The notes below the pieces were generated by a model that ran no database searches, had not been told where the DNA came from, and worked only from the letters and a program-made list of their open reading frames with translations. Shown here piece after piece: positions 13,310 to 24,010 of a DNA stretch of 64,000 nucleotides (the first letter of the stretch is position 1; each line of letters starts with the position of its first letter). A program made the translations under genes and the position numbers. This DNA is from Tetraselmis striata (taxonomy: Eukaryota > Chlorophyta > Chlorodendrophyceae > Chlorodendrales > Chlorodendraceae): assembly GCA_006384855.1 (NCBI GenBank), contig VCJN01002031.1, positions 18,442-82,441 of the forward strand, read 5' to 3'.

Positions 13310-16300
13310 TCTCACCATCCTTTCACCCTCCAGCCCCCCCCCCCCCCCCCCCCCCGCCCTGCCCCGTCACCTCCAACTCCATTCCCGACACAGGCTCTTT
13401 CAGATTCAGAAAGCGGATGGCGATGTCGGAATACTTTACGCAGGCAAAAGAGGGCTTGCATAGCAAGACCGGGCATCGACCTGGTGTTTGGTTACTTACC
13501 TATCAGCTTTGATCAGGGATCTCTCTGGGTTACAGCGCCGCCCTTCTCCCCTGACCCCCCTCCCCTGCGCTCCCCGTCAGTCCCAACCTCTCCAATGGCC
13601 AAAGGGTGCTTGCAGCTGCAGGCCCCATGCGCCCGACCGAGAAGCATGCCCCAATTTTGAGTTTATTGAGACCGTTGGTGAGGTGATACCGCAAGTGGTT
13701 CACACGCGAATGGTCATCACTTCTGGTCTGACGCAATCCCTGCATGAGCACAGCTCCCGCTGATTTGAACTATTTCGCTTTTCCGTTTCCGTTACTCGTT
13801 TCAAAAACCGAAAGACGAAGACATAAGCAAGGGCATCATTTTCACACAAGAAGCGCAACACGGACGTCGACGCGGTGATAAGGACACGGCGAATGCCAAC
13901 TTGCCCAACTCTGCCGGAGGTGAAACGTCGGCGAAACTATAGCGGAACTATGGCGAATGCTCTTGTGGGTTGCATGCAAGCTCGCTTTGAGGCTTATGAT
14001 AAGGGTTGTTAGCATGAGTTCTTATGGGTGCGTCGGCACCCGTAGTCAAGCTAGATACTTGCAGGCAACGATCCACCGTCGCAGCACCGCCACGGCTGGG
14101 GCGATAAGACGCCAACGCGGATATGACGCAATACCCTGGCTGGGCGCGGGTGGGCAGGGACACGGCTGGCTGATCTCGCTGGTCTTCCCCCTTTAAGCCC
14201 CCCCTCCCCCCCCCCCCCCCCCTTTCAACCCCCCTCCCACCCTCACACACATCCCGTGTGGCCGCAGGAGCTCATCCAGGCGCAAATGTGGGCGGCGGCG
14301 GAGAAGGCCGAGAAGGCCACGCCGGAGGATCGCACCAAGCCGGCGCTGTCCGACCCGCTGCAGAGGATGCACCAGCTGCTGGGCGACATCGCGGCGCGCC
14401 TGCTGGTGGACAACTTGGTGCGCCGCGCTGCGCCGCCCGGTTCGTGGGACGCCTCTTCGGCGGGCTCGGGGCTCAAGGACTCCCCCCCCCCCCCCCCTTC
14501 TTCCCTTCGCCCTTTTGGGGCCTGGAGACTCACCATGTCCAACGTTTAGACTGGGGATAACATAATTGAGACTAGCAGGTTGCTGCTGCACACGTCTAGA
14601 CCTAGCTTCACGCCACTGGCAGGTGGGTATTACTGAGGAGGGTATTCCTGAGACCACAGTTCAGGCACCCGGTGGTCCACCGGAGTGGGTGGGTATGCCG
14701 TGGGGTTTGGGCAGCGCTCCGACGACACTCCGGCGTACGGTGAATGGTATTTGGCGTCCATTCCAACGCAGAATGTGGTCGTGTTCTTTGGCGGTATCCA
14801 TATGCACTGCTCCTAGACCGCCGCCTTGTGTTGGGTTTGCGGTGGGTTGTCGTGTGTGACCCCCGCTGATGCGGGAAACGCTGCATTTATCTTGAAATGT
14901 GTCAGAATACACCACGAATATCACACGGATATTTGACTCGTTGCTGCAAGACAATTCACTATTGTTTGGACCCGTATAACCCAATTAAATGTTTCGGGAA
15001 TCTTGGGGAACATGCTGTGCATCATTTGTTTACGATATTCGTTACAAACTGGCGCGTAGGCAGCAAACAATGTTAAATGGTGGTGCCTGGCAGTGTTTTG
15101 CCACCCTTGTAGCGTTTTTTTATTGTACATTCTATTATGTTCTATTCTGCTACTATCCTGTTGATCTATTATCCTGTTGGTCACTATTATTGCTGAAATT
15201 CCATTGTAATACCCTGCTTTACACGACACGGTCAGGATTGCATAATCCTTCATGCCCAGTACAATTGATGAAACGGCATGTGTAATCCTTACAAAACACG
15301 CTGTGTAATCCTTGCCAGTACATACATGCACATTTTCCGCGTCAAGTTATACCATAGAATAAGGAGTACCTGACAAGTAAAGTTAACGCGTAATTGTTGC
15401 CAGCATGATTAATATTGTCTTATCTTTGTTCACCCGTCCGCATTCCTGTCGCTATCTAATTCGAACAATGCGCGTACACACTTCCTGAATGAATATGGGT
15501 AATACAAAGTCCAACAATGTCGTTATTGCTCGATAAAAACGAATCGCAATAGGACTGCGATGAAGCTGTCTGGTTTCTTTCAAAATGATCCAAACTATCA
15601 ACACATTCTCTAATCGATTCTATCTTAATTCTATTATATTTATAATTGCTGAACTTCCATCCCCGTAGACTGCCCAGTCCCCCCCCCCCCCACCCCCCCG
15701 CTCCCCTCCTCCTTGGCGGTGTGGTCTGTCCCCTCTGGTGTCAGCGCTGAGCCGATACCCCGCTGCTCCCGCGATCGTTCAGGTCACCACTGCGCGGGCG
15801 CTGTCGGCCCCCGGCGCCAACTGGGAGGCGCTCATCAAGGTCGAGCCGCTCCCGGCGCCGCAGGCCGGCGTTGCCCTGGCGTACTGGCCGGACTCGTGCT
15901 CGCTGCTGCCCCCCGCAGCTGCAGGTGATGGCCCCTGCACACCATCCACCTGCTGCACTCTGCGCACTCCATATGCGTCCTCCTGCTTGCCGCGTCTGTG
16001 CCTGTCAAATGTAGTGGAGTACGCGACACCACCGGGTACTATGTAAAGCAAATGCGTATCCAGGCAGCGGCGCGTACCAAAAAAACCATTGCGACGAATC
16101 TGCCCCTGCCTGCCAGAGGGCTAACATAGACGAGACTACAGCAGAGCTATAGCGAATGCTCTCAAGCGTTACGTGCAAGCCCAATTTGAGGATTACGATG
16201 AGGGCTCTTATGGGTGCATCGGCACCCGCACATATATTACGAATAGGTAGTTCGGTCTGGGAGGTCGGGATGTGGGTGTGTGGCGTATGTAGCTGCTAGT

Positions 16301-17517
16301 TTGGCCGTGCATGTAAAAAGAGGGTCCTGGCGTCCATATCACGCCCCCGGGACACAAGGTGGCGGTGTAGCTCCCCGCTCCCTGAACGCCATCGCTGCAA
16401 TGCCCGACCACAGGCGCGGAAAAGCCGACGCTGCATGTGCAGATTCAGGACGGGGAGGTGGCGGTGTCGCACGTCCCGCAGCTGCTGGACCCCTCGACCG
16501 GGCAGCCCGCGGCGGTGGCCGTCGACCCGCTCTACGCGGATTCGGAGCGCCTGCTGCTCGCGGCGGCGGTCGCCAACGCGCGCTCGCAGCTGCGCCTGCT
16601 GGACGCCGCGTTCCAGACGCCCGACACGCTGGCGCAGCTCAAGCCGGGGGGCATCGGCCTGCGCCTGCTGGAGCAGCCGGCGCTCGGCCCCGACGCGCCC
16701 GCCAGCCAGCAGGGCGCCGACTCGCCCGCCGGTCAGTGCGCCGATTCGCCCGACCCGGGCGCCGACCCCATGAGCGGTCTATCCCTGCCGTCCATCCAGA
16801 TGACCGTCGCCGGCATCCCCATGCTGAGCGTCCACTTCAACCTCAAGACCGGCAAGGTGGGCCCTCTCCTCTGTACCTACCCTTATGCGGCAGCGCGACT
16901 GGCTGAACGGGAAGATCACAAAAAAGGGCCGCCGTTTTCCACGCGAGCGCACTGACGATTGAAAGCCGTTACCAAGCCGTGCCTTTGCTACTATCCGCGG
17001 GTTCTGTCCGCGGTGAGTGTTGAGGGTTCACGGTGAGGGTTTAGGAGTTTCACCTACCCTATAACCCTAAACTCGTGATACACAACAGCTCAGTGGTTTC
17101 GCGACCCGAAGTGTATTTGCAGACCCGAAGTGAATGTTGCGGTGTGTGGTCGCTGTTGCGAGCTTGGCATGTACGTGCCCCATTGGATAAGTGATGCCCC
17201 CACCCCCTCCCCCTCCCCCCCTGCGCCGTGCCTCACCCTTCCAATGCCCTTCGTTGTTGTTCCGGTCCCCAGCTGTCTCTGCGCACGGGGCCGGGTCTGG
17301 GCGGGGAGGGCGGCATGGATGTCGCCAACGTCCTCAAGCAGGAGGAGGCCCGCATGCACGCCATCCAGGTACGCCCCCCCCCCCCCCCCAACCTAATCGC
17401 AGCCTGTTAGCAGTGCCAGGCGCAGTTGCGTACTGATGCGCCGAAAGCGTTGCTCGTGTCACACGTCGCTCTGTCACACGTGGCATGCTGATCACATGCT
17501 GCGCTAATCCTGCTGAT

Positions 17518-17584
<67 letters not shown>

Positions 17585-17736
17585 CTGTCTATTTATTGCA
17601 TGCTTTCTCTGTTTATATAAATGTATACACACATCTAAATACATATATATGTGTGTGTATATATGTGTATATACACACATATATATACATATATATATAT
17701 ACATATTGGAATATATATACATGTATATATATGTAA

Positions 17737-17787
<51 letters not shown>

Positions 17788-20700
17788 GAGGTAAATAGAG
17801 GTACACAGCTGATGGCGCGGTACAAGTACCTCTGCTCAGAAGAACAGCCTGCCAGTACCTGTCTGCGGTCAACTATAGACGCAACCATAGCAGAACAGTA
17901 CTGAACGTTCTTAGAGGTAGCATGCAACCACTATTTGAGGTGTAAACCCCTATTGTGGGTAATATATTAGGCGCATCAGCACCTGTGTGTGTTGTGTGTT
18001 GAATACATATATTTATGCATATATTTATACCTACACCTGTACGTACCTATACCCATGTATTGTACCCATACATAGATATTGATTATAAATAGGTATGTAT
18101 GTGTAGGTACCCATAACATCACATGTGCATGTATGTAGGTATACGCTTATTATTATGTAGTAATTGTAGTTGTATATGTAATTGTAGTTGTATATCTGCA
18201 AGTGCATACCTGCATGTGTGTTACACGTACTGTTTTGCGCTTGATACATCGGGGCACATGACGACTGCTGTTGGTCAATCGGTGGCCGGAGAGGCAATGG
18301 CGATGCTGAGGGCTGAGCGCTGAGGGCCTGCGCCCTTGATGCGCAGGCCAACCCAGCCGAGGCGCAGCGATCCATTGCGCAAATGCGGCGCGCGGAGCCG
18401 GGTATGCCGCCCTCGGGCGCCGCGCCGCCAGTGCCCGTGGTGGAGATCATCGCGGCGCGTCTGCTCAACTTTTTCAAGCGCATCGCGTACCGCGACATCC
18501 TGACGCAGCTCATGGTGGCCAGCCGCCCGCTGCTGCTGCAGTACATGCCCGGCGTGCCGCGCCACCTCAACAACGCCTGCAAGGCGGCCGCGGGCGGCAT
18601 GCCCAGCTACTACCTCGCCTTCCCGCCCATCCCGTTGCCGCCCGGCTTTCCCCTGCAGCGGGTGTGCTCCCCCCCAACCATCACTACCCCCCACCACCAC
18701 CAAAACCCCTCCCTGCGCTAGGTTTCCACCCCTGAACCCTCTCCCCAGGCGATTCCCCGCCTACAGATTTCAGAGTTTCAGAGGTTTCTAGGGTTCCAAG
18801 GTTGAACGCTGCTACCTCCCTGACCGACCCAGGAACCCTACCAGACATGACCCTGCATAGCTTATCGTGGCATATGTGATTTGCGTTTCGAAACCCTAGA
18901 ATCGGGTTCAGCTCCCCCCCCCCCCCCCCCCCCCCCCCCCCCGCCCGCCTTCCCCTCCCCAAGCACTGGAAGCGGAGCCGATCACGGCATGGCAACCCTA
19001 ATACCCTAAATTGTCATACGGACAAACCCTGCGTCTTGAAACCTACGACCCTGCTCCTCAATTCCTTGATACTTCTTGATCTTTATTGAGATCATGCTAC
19101 AAGTGTATGAAGCCCTAGGTATGCATTCCCCCGAAATGAAAAGTATTAAACCCTAAGAAAGCCCTGATGCCGGATTCGAGCTGACCATCCTGACGCCTCC
19201 GCTGCTGTGCCGCAGCTGGCGGGCGCCTCCTCGCCAACTGACCCCGCAGCCGTGGCGCTCCAGGCGGGGGACACGGTCGCAGGCGCGGACGGCGCGAAGC
19301 CCGCGTCGCTGCGCTTCCACCTGGGCGTCGAGGCGCCGCGCGTGCATGAGGCGCCGGGGCAGGACGCCTCGCGCTTCTCCCTCTTTGTGTCCTCCGCCAA
19401 CCTGCCCGGCATGTCCATCGAGGTGACGACCCGCAGCACCGCAGACCCCATCGGCAACTCGCCCTACCGGGCTGCCCTGTGGTGAACACGGTACATGGAA
19501 ACACAGTCCCAGTATGGCCCATAACTGCGCTTTCACCATCACCACACACACACACACACATCTTATATTATATGTATTTGTATTTATGCAGTATACAATA
19601 AGATACATGCAAACATACATGTTGCAGTATACATATTATTGTTAACATGTACATATCATTATATTGCATGCATGTATATAGGCATAACATATACACGTCA
19701 TACATATATATCTATGTGTATGGATGTAATGTTTGTCTGTTTGTATGGGTTTTTGTTTGTGTGTTTGTAATGGTGTATATCAAATGCTATGCACGTATAT
19801 ATACCATGGGGAGGCCCGCGTGGGGGTACCAACCCTGGGAATAGGAACCCGCCCGACCTGCCAGAAGTCAAACATGGACAAACCTAGCAGAGCAAGCGCA
19901 CCGCGAACGGCCCAACACGGAGAGTGCACACAACATGCATGCACGCATACATGCCGGTCACATTATTTATCGCCGCTAACGCTATGCATGCGCGTCTGTG
20001 AGCAGCAACGCACGGCGGGATGAGCTCATTGGAACAAGCATGCTTTGGCATCCACACACATTTTGACCGTATACGACACGCAATCAATGCCTACTGCACC
20101 GTCACCCCCCCCCCCCCCCCCCCCCTCCTCCTCCCTGTCTGGCTGCCGTGCGGGCCGCAGTGGCCGGTCTAAAGTAGTGCCCACCTGCAATGCAGTGATT
20201 CCCACGCTCTTGTTCATATTCATCAACATGCTGTACTGCGCCGCTGTATGGGTATGTATGTGTATACATGTACTCCGATCCGGAGACTAGGTGCCTGCCT
20301 TTATTTGAGGCTGTTCCTTATTTGAGATCTGCGACCCGGCTCGGGCGCCTTCTGGCTGCGTCTCGTTGCTGTCAAAGATAACCACTTCTTCAGAGGACGT
20401 CCCGGTAACTTCAGTGCTCTTGCAGCGGCAGCCGCCTGCGCAGCCATGCGGTCAGCGCGGAATCATACCCCCCCCCCCCCCCCCCCCCACCACCACCCAC
20501 AGTTGCCGATGTAGCTACAAGAACCATTATTTTTTAACCAGGACCTAGGCTTGCATGCAGGACCTATATAAATGCCAACCTTCACTACAGCTCCGCTTTG
20601 GTTTCGTCTGCATTTGACCTGTGACAGGGAAGGTTCATGCTTGCAGTGTTCTTATGACCGCGCCGGCATCCGTAGACGTGGCTCGACATAGTACTGCTTG

Positions 20701-23700
20701 CATAGACGTTTGACAAAGTCCGGCTGAAGCCCCCCTTCCCCGCGCGCAACCCCCTGCGCCATGTTCCGGGCAGGCCTTGAGGCGCGTGACGGTGCCGCCC
20801 TCCAACGCGCGCACGCTGCAAGAGGCGGCGGCCTCCGTGCAGCTCGGAAAGCGCAAGCGCCTGGAGGAGGTCGCGGAGAGGGGCGGCGCGGACAGCGGGG
20901 ACGCGGCGGCCGCGCTCAGCTGGGGGCGAGACTCGATGGAGGAGCTGGCGGGGGTGGTGGAGTGGTGCCAGCAGCAGATCGTGTGGGAGCAGCTGCGCGC
21001 GCAGCTGGACGCCCTCCAGGTCCCCCCCCCCCCCCCCCCCCCAAAAAAATACAAATAGTATTGGACGCATACAAATGTATCCCGATGAGTGCGGGCGGAT
21101 TCATGAAACGACCCAGAGGTGCCGACCCGTTCGAAAGTGCGACACCGGGTCGTCATTACTCGTAGCCATATTGTGCCGGGCGTCTATGTGCCGGGCGAGG
21201 GTGCTACGTAGCGAAAGCCTGCCTGCGAGTGCAGGGTAGCGCCGGTTGGCCATAGACACGCCATAGACCGGCGCGCTCCTGCTCCAGCGCCCGGTTCGGA
21301 TGGTGCGCCCGATACGTACACGGTTAGGGGGCAGTCGCTAGGAAGGCGCGCTGCTTGCGGTGAACTTGGAATCCTTCGGGGTGAACCCCCCCCCCCCCCC
21401 CCCCCCCCCCCAAACTGTATTGGGCGCTGATCGGGGGTGCTATTGGGTCGGCAGGTGAACTACACGGAGGAGGTCGTGCTGGGATCGCCGAGCGAGGGCA
21501 GCGCGGCCGGCGCCCCGACGCGGCGCATCAACCTTTTGGGGTCCGCCGAGTCGGCCGCCTGGCCGGAGGGCGAGCGCGCTGTGCTGGAGGTACCCCCGCA
21601 CAGCAGCGTCGCGTGCGGGCGCTGGCGCGTCGCGCTGGTGAGCGCCCAGCTGGCGGGCCTGCCGGCCTCGCTCGGCGCCGGCCCCGAGGTGGAGCTCCTG
21701 CCGGCGGGCGCGGGCGAGAGGCATCAGGAACAGCGGACTGCTCCCGGGGCGGACGCTGGCTTCGTGCTGTCGTATAGCCTGGCGGACGGGCACACCCTCG
21801 TGGAGACGTTGATGGACGTGGAGCGCGCGATGCACACGGCGACTGTGACGCGCAGCATCGCGCGCCAGCTCTGCCCGCCCGCGGCAACACCACCGTCGGT
21901 GCGGCCCCGAATAAACCCTGCTGCTGCCCCTACGTACCCCGCCTACGGGTAGTAAATGCGCACATGTATATGGCCATATATACTTTTCAGGCAGCCGTGA
22001 TAAGAGCCCTTAGAGTCAGCCTCTAATTGGGTGTGCATCCAACCGCTATGAAGAGTATTTGCTATAGTTCAGCTGTAGTGCTATCTGATTTCGTACACAT
22101 CTGCATATGGCAGGCAGGGCAGGCTCTCATCGGCAGTATTCGTCGACACCCGTATAAATATGAGTACCCATATGTATATTTATACGTGTATGGGTATTGG
22201 TTCTTGTGTTACTGTGTTAAGAAATCCCTGCACTGGCTTGCAATTGATCGGAAACCACCCCTGGTTGCCATCATTCGCTTGTTTATCACAGCATTTAAAA
22301 ACCTACTTACCCGCCAGCTGTGAAATGTGCTCGGAAAGAAATGTATATTTAGATTTACACATGTAATATTATACATGACAATATAAAACGTAATATTATA
22401 CATATATAAACATGCAAATAGGTACACATCTAAATACACATATTTGTATATGTATATTCATGTGCGTGCGTGTGCCTCCCCCCTCACGACGGATCACCTT
22501 GCGGCAGCCGGGGGACCGGTCACGACCCGCCTTTGGCTGCGTTCCCGCAGGTGTCCTCTGCGGCGGCGCTCACCCGGGCGGCCACGATGCCCACGGGCGC
22601 CCTCGGCAACGGCGACCTCCCCGCGGACGGCGCCCTCAAGGCGGAGGACGGCGGCGGCGCGGAGGTCGCCAAGGCCGCAGCGGCGGAGCTGTGGGAGGCG
22701 CACGGGCAGCTGCGCCTGCGCGGCGTCGGCCTGATGGCGTTTGCGCTCGAGTGGCGGCCGCCGCCGCTGCCGGCAGGGCTGCACGCCGTGGCGTACGCGC
22801 CGCCAAGCGCCTTGCGGGTGTGCTTCCGCCTGACGTCCGCCGAGGCGGGCGACGCCGCGCGGCCGGTGAGCGACCCCCCGCCGCACCCACCGCCTCAGCC
22901 GCGAGCAAGCGCCTCCTCGTGTAGCAGGTCTTCGTTCCATCGTCGCCGCGCCATCCTAATGATGTGCCAGCGCCGCTACTTTTTTCCACAAATATTTCCG
23001 TATATTGTACTGACATTTATAAAATGCGGAAATCGCGTTGTATTGTTTTTAGTCTACATGAGACTTTTATCAGCGGGTCCCATCAGAAATCATCAAACAG
23101 TTGATACTACAGTAGCAGTACCAGCAGAATACTCAGCAGGTGGTGCAATACACTTATCCACAAACAAACATTATAAGGAAGTCACGCTGATCCGCAGCGC
23201 TGGGGACTGCCGGGTTGACGTTGGGGCCGTGCAATGGAGGTTTGGGTGTGGATCGAGGTTTGGTGTTTAAGGGTTTTGTTAGGGTTTATGGGGATTAACG
23301 TCCAGGGCGGGATTGCGCTGACCCGTCCCTAATATTGTCCGCTTTAAAGTGTTATAGCAATGGCTAGGGTTCCCAATACACTTTTCCTCAAAATGCGGCT
23401 CTGCGCCTGAGACGCGGAGGCCTCCCGTGCGCCCCGGCGCAGGCGCCCAAGAGCCCGGAGGCCTACGCGCTGCCGGCGCTGGTGTGCCGCGTGCGGTCGG
23501 AGCCGCCGCTGGTGCGCAGCGTGCTGGACACGCTGGGCGAGATGGTGGCGGCGGGCGAGGAGGGGCTGGCGCTGGACGCGCTGCGCTGCGTGGCGGCGCC
23601 GCTCACCGCGCTCGCGGGCGCGCTGGCCCCGCCGGCGCTCGCGGCGGCCGGGCTGGCGCCCAGCCAGGTGGTGGCCCACTCGACGGGGTCGCCGTACGAC

Positions 23701-24010
23701 GTGCTGCTGCTGGTGCAGCCGCAGCCGGGGGCGGCGCACTTCCGGCTGCAGCTGCGCATGTACGCCACGGGCCTCGTGTGGCTGGGCCTCGGCTCCGGCG
23801 CCGCCGCGCCGCTGCCCAACCTGCCAGGGCCTCCTGGCGGGCAGCCTGGCCGCCATCAACCAGGCCGTCGGTGCGCTGGGGCTGCCACACCTCGCAATCG
23901 ACCTAAGCAAGGACGAACGCCGCCCGGCGCTCTGGATCAAGGCGCCTCTGCTGGGCGCCGCGCTGCGGGCCGTCTTTGCCCACCTCGTCGCTCACCCCGC
24001 TAAGGGTTGA
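9502..24010 (+). CDS. MED14: Mediator complex subunit 14 (about 17 exons)
   Basis: MED14 is the scaffold that joins the head, middle and tail of the Mediator coactivator of RNA polymerase II in the nucleus. My exon model is 9502-9651, 10135-10332, 10556-10610, 10927-11088, 11850-12019, 13133-13228, 14268-14417, 15783-15924, 16414-16856, 17273-17368, 18347-18661, 19216-19422, 20774-21019, 21455-21898, 22551-22865, 23443-23775 and 23828-24010. Phases are consistent throughout and give about 1,234 residues. Family signatures include LRLVTLVSWL and QETADKLFFL (exon 2), APVYDVPTALEVL (exon 3), IEELRGVGEV (exon 4), GRYEVALTLV (exon 5), NWEALIKVEP and YWPDSCSLLP (exon 8), VAVDPLYADSERLLL and LSVHFNLKTGK (exon 9), and the C-terminal LQLRMYATGLVWLG block. 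The first junction could instead be a GC-AG intron. The last 52-nt intron could instead be a frameshift. Introns hold poly-C tracts and several repeats. Confidence 0.85.
11524..11762 (+). repeat. MITE-like repeat, family A (MED14 intron 4)
   Basis: This is one of at least seven related copies in the window. Shared landmarks are AATAAGAACACTGC, a pyrimidine-rich CCTGCC block, GGACTATGGCGAATG, and GGTTGCATGCAA followed by CCCAATT. The family consensus begins GGGTGCCGRCGC and ends GCGTCGGCACCC, giving 12-bp inverted ends. This copy is degenerate at its 3' end. Confidence 0.65.
12087..12126. repeat. Poly-G tract (about 40 nt), MED14 intron 5
   Basis: A nearly pure G run on the + strand lies inside a plus-strand intron. 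It is one of the few tracts in the host genes that break the local rule of poly-C on the coding strand. Confidence 0.9.
12238..12490 (-). mobile_element. LINE-type reverse transcriptase scrap (MED14 intron 5)
   Basis: The minus frame reads VKPLLQRLYNSLL, then RRRSVIVSKQMAEAF and TNWRPVTELPT. This resembles the N-terminal RT block of non-LTR elements (a pK…NxRPIxLLPT pattern). The same sequence occurs in the opposite orientation at about 36800-37030, diverged by many point changes and small indels. Only this fragment is visible; it is not functional. Confidence 0.5.
13237..13356. repeat. Three poly-C tracts after a 5' splice site, MED14 intron 6
   Basis: Directly after the donor (CTGCGG|GTGCGCG) come three long C runs separated by two similar copies of a CTCACCATCCTTTCACCCTC spacer. 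The C-run plus spacer block seems to have duplicated as a unit. Confidence 0.85.
13870..14050 (+). repeat. MITE-like repeat, family A (MED14 intron 6)
   Basis: A well-preserved copy with GCGGAACTATGGCGAATGCT, GGTTGCATGCAAGC and TTGAGGCTTATGATAAGGG, ending GGGTGCGTCGGCACCCGTAG. The terminal GCGTCGGCACCC is the inverted form of the family's 5' end. Confidence 0.75.
14575..14860 (+). mobile_element. Ty3/Gypsy reverse transcriptase remnant (MED14 intron 7)
   Basis: The frame reads RLDLASRHWQVGITEEGIPE, then TTVQAPGG, EWVGMPWGLGSAPTTLRR and VNGIWRPF. This matches the Ty3/Gypsy RT order DLxSGYHQ, EEDIPKTAF, EWxVMPFGLTNAPATF. After a frame change, the position of the catalytic YLDD motif reads VVVFFGGIHM, so the active site is destroyed. 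The fragment is nested in an intron and has no neighbouring LTR that I can see. Confidence 0.75.
14880..15670. repeat. Dispersed intronic repeat, family B (MED14 intron 7)
   Basis: AT-rich sequence sharing ordered landmarks with the intron at 40060-40720: GGTGGTGCCTGGC, CCGCATTCCTGT followed by GCTATCT, CAACAATG, TTTCTTT and CACTTCCATCC or CTTCCATCCCC. A partial third copy is at 43430-43600. No coding potential is visible. It is probably a non-autonomous transposon. Confidence 0.55.
16080..16235 (+). repeat. MITE-like repeat, family A (MED14 intron 8)
   Basis: Contains GCCTGCCAGAGGGC, AGCTATAGCGAATGCTCT and GCAAGCCCAATTTGAGG, and ends GGGTGCATCGGCACCCGC. It lies in a MED14 intron in the same orientation as the copies at 11.5 and 13.9 kb. 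Confidence 0.75.
17519..17783. repeat. (AC)n and (AG)n microsatellites (MED14 intron 10)
   Basis: A pure AC run spans 17519-17580, followed by AT-rich TATATACA repeats, then a pure AG run at about 17740-17783. Long open frames here are artefacts of the dinucleotides. Confidence 0.95.
17860..17990 (+). repeat. MITE-like repeat, family A (MED14 intron 10)
   Basis: A more diverged copy carrying AACTATAGACGCAACC, GTAGCATGCAACCACTATTT and GGCGCATCAGCACCTGTG, in the same order as the better copies. Confidence 0.55.
22000..22150 (-). repeat. MITE-like repeat, family A (MED14 intron 14)
   Basis: The reverse complement reads ACGGGTGTCGACGAATACTG, then CCTGCCCTGCCTGCCA, CTGAACTATAGCAAATACTC and TAAGGGCTCTTATCAC. 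It is antisense to MED14, unlike most other copies. A further partial copy (5' end only, minus strand) lies at about 20600-20690. Confidence 0.65.
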
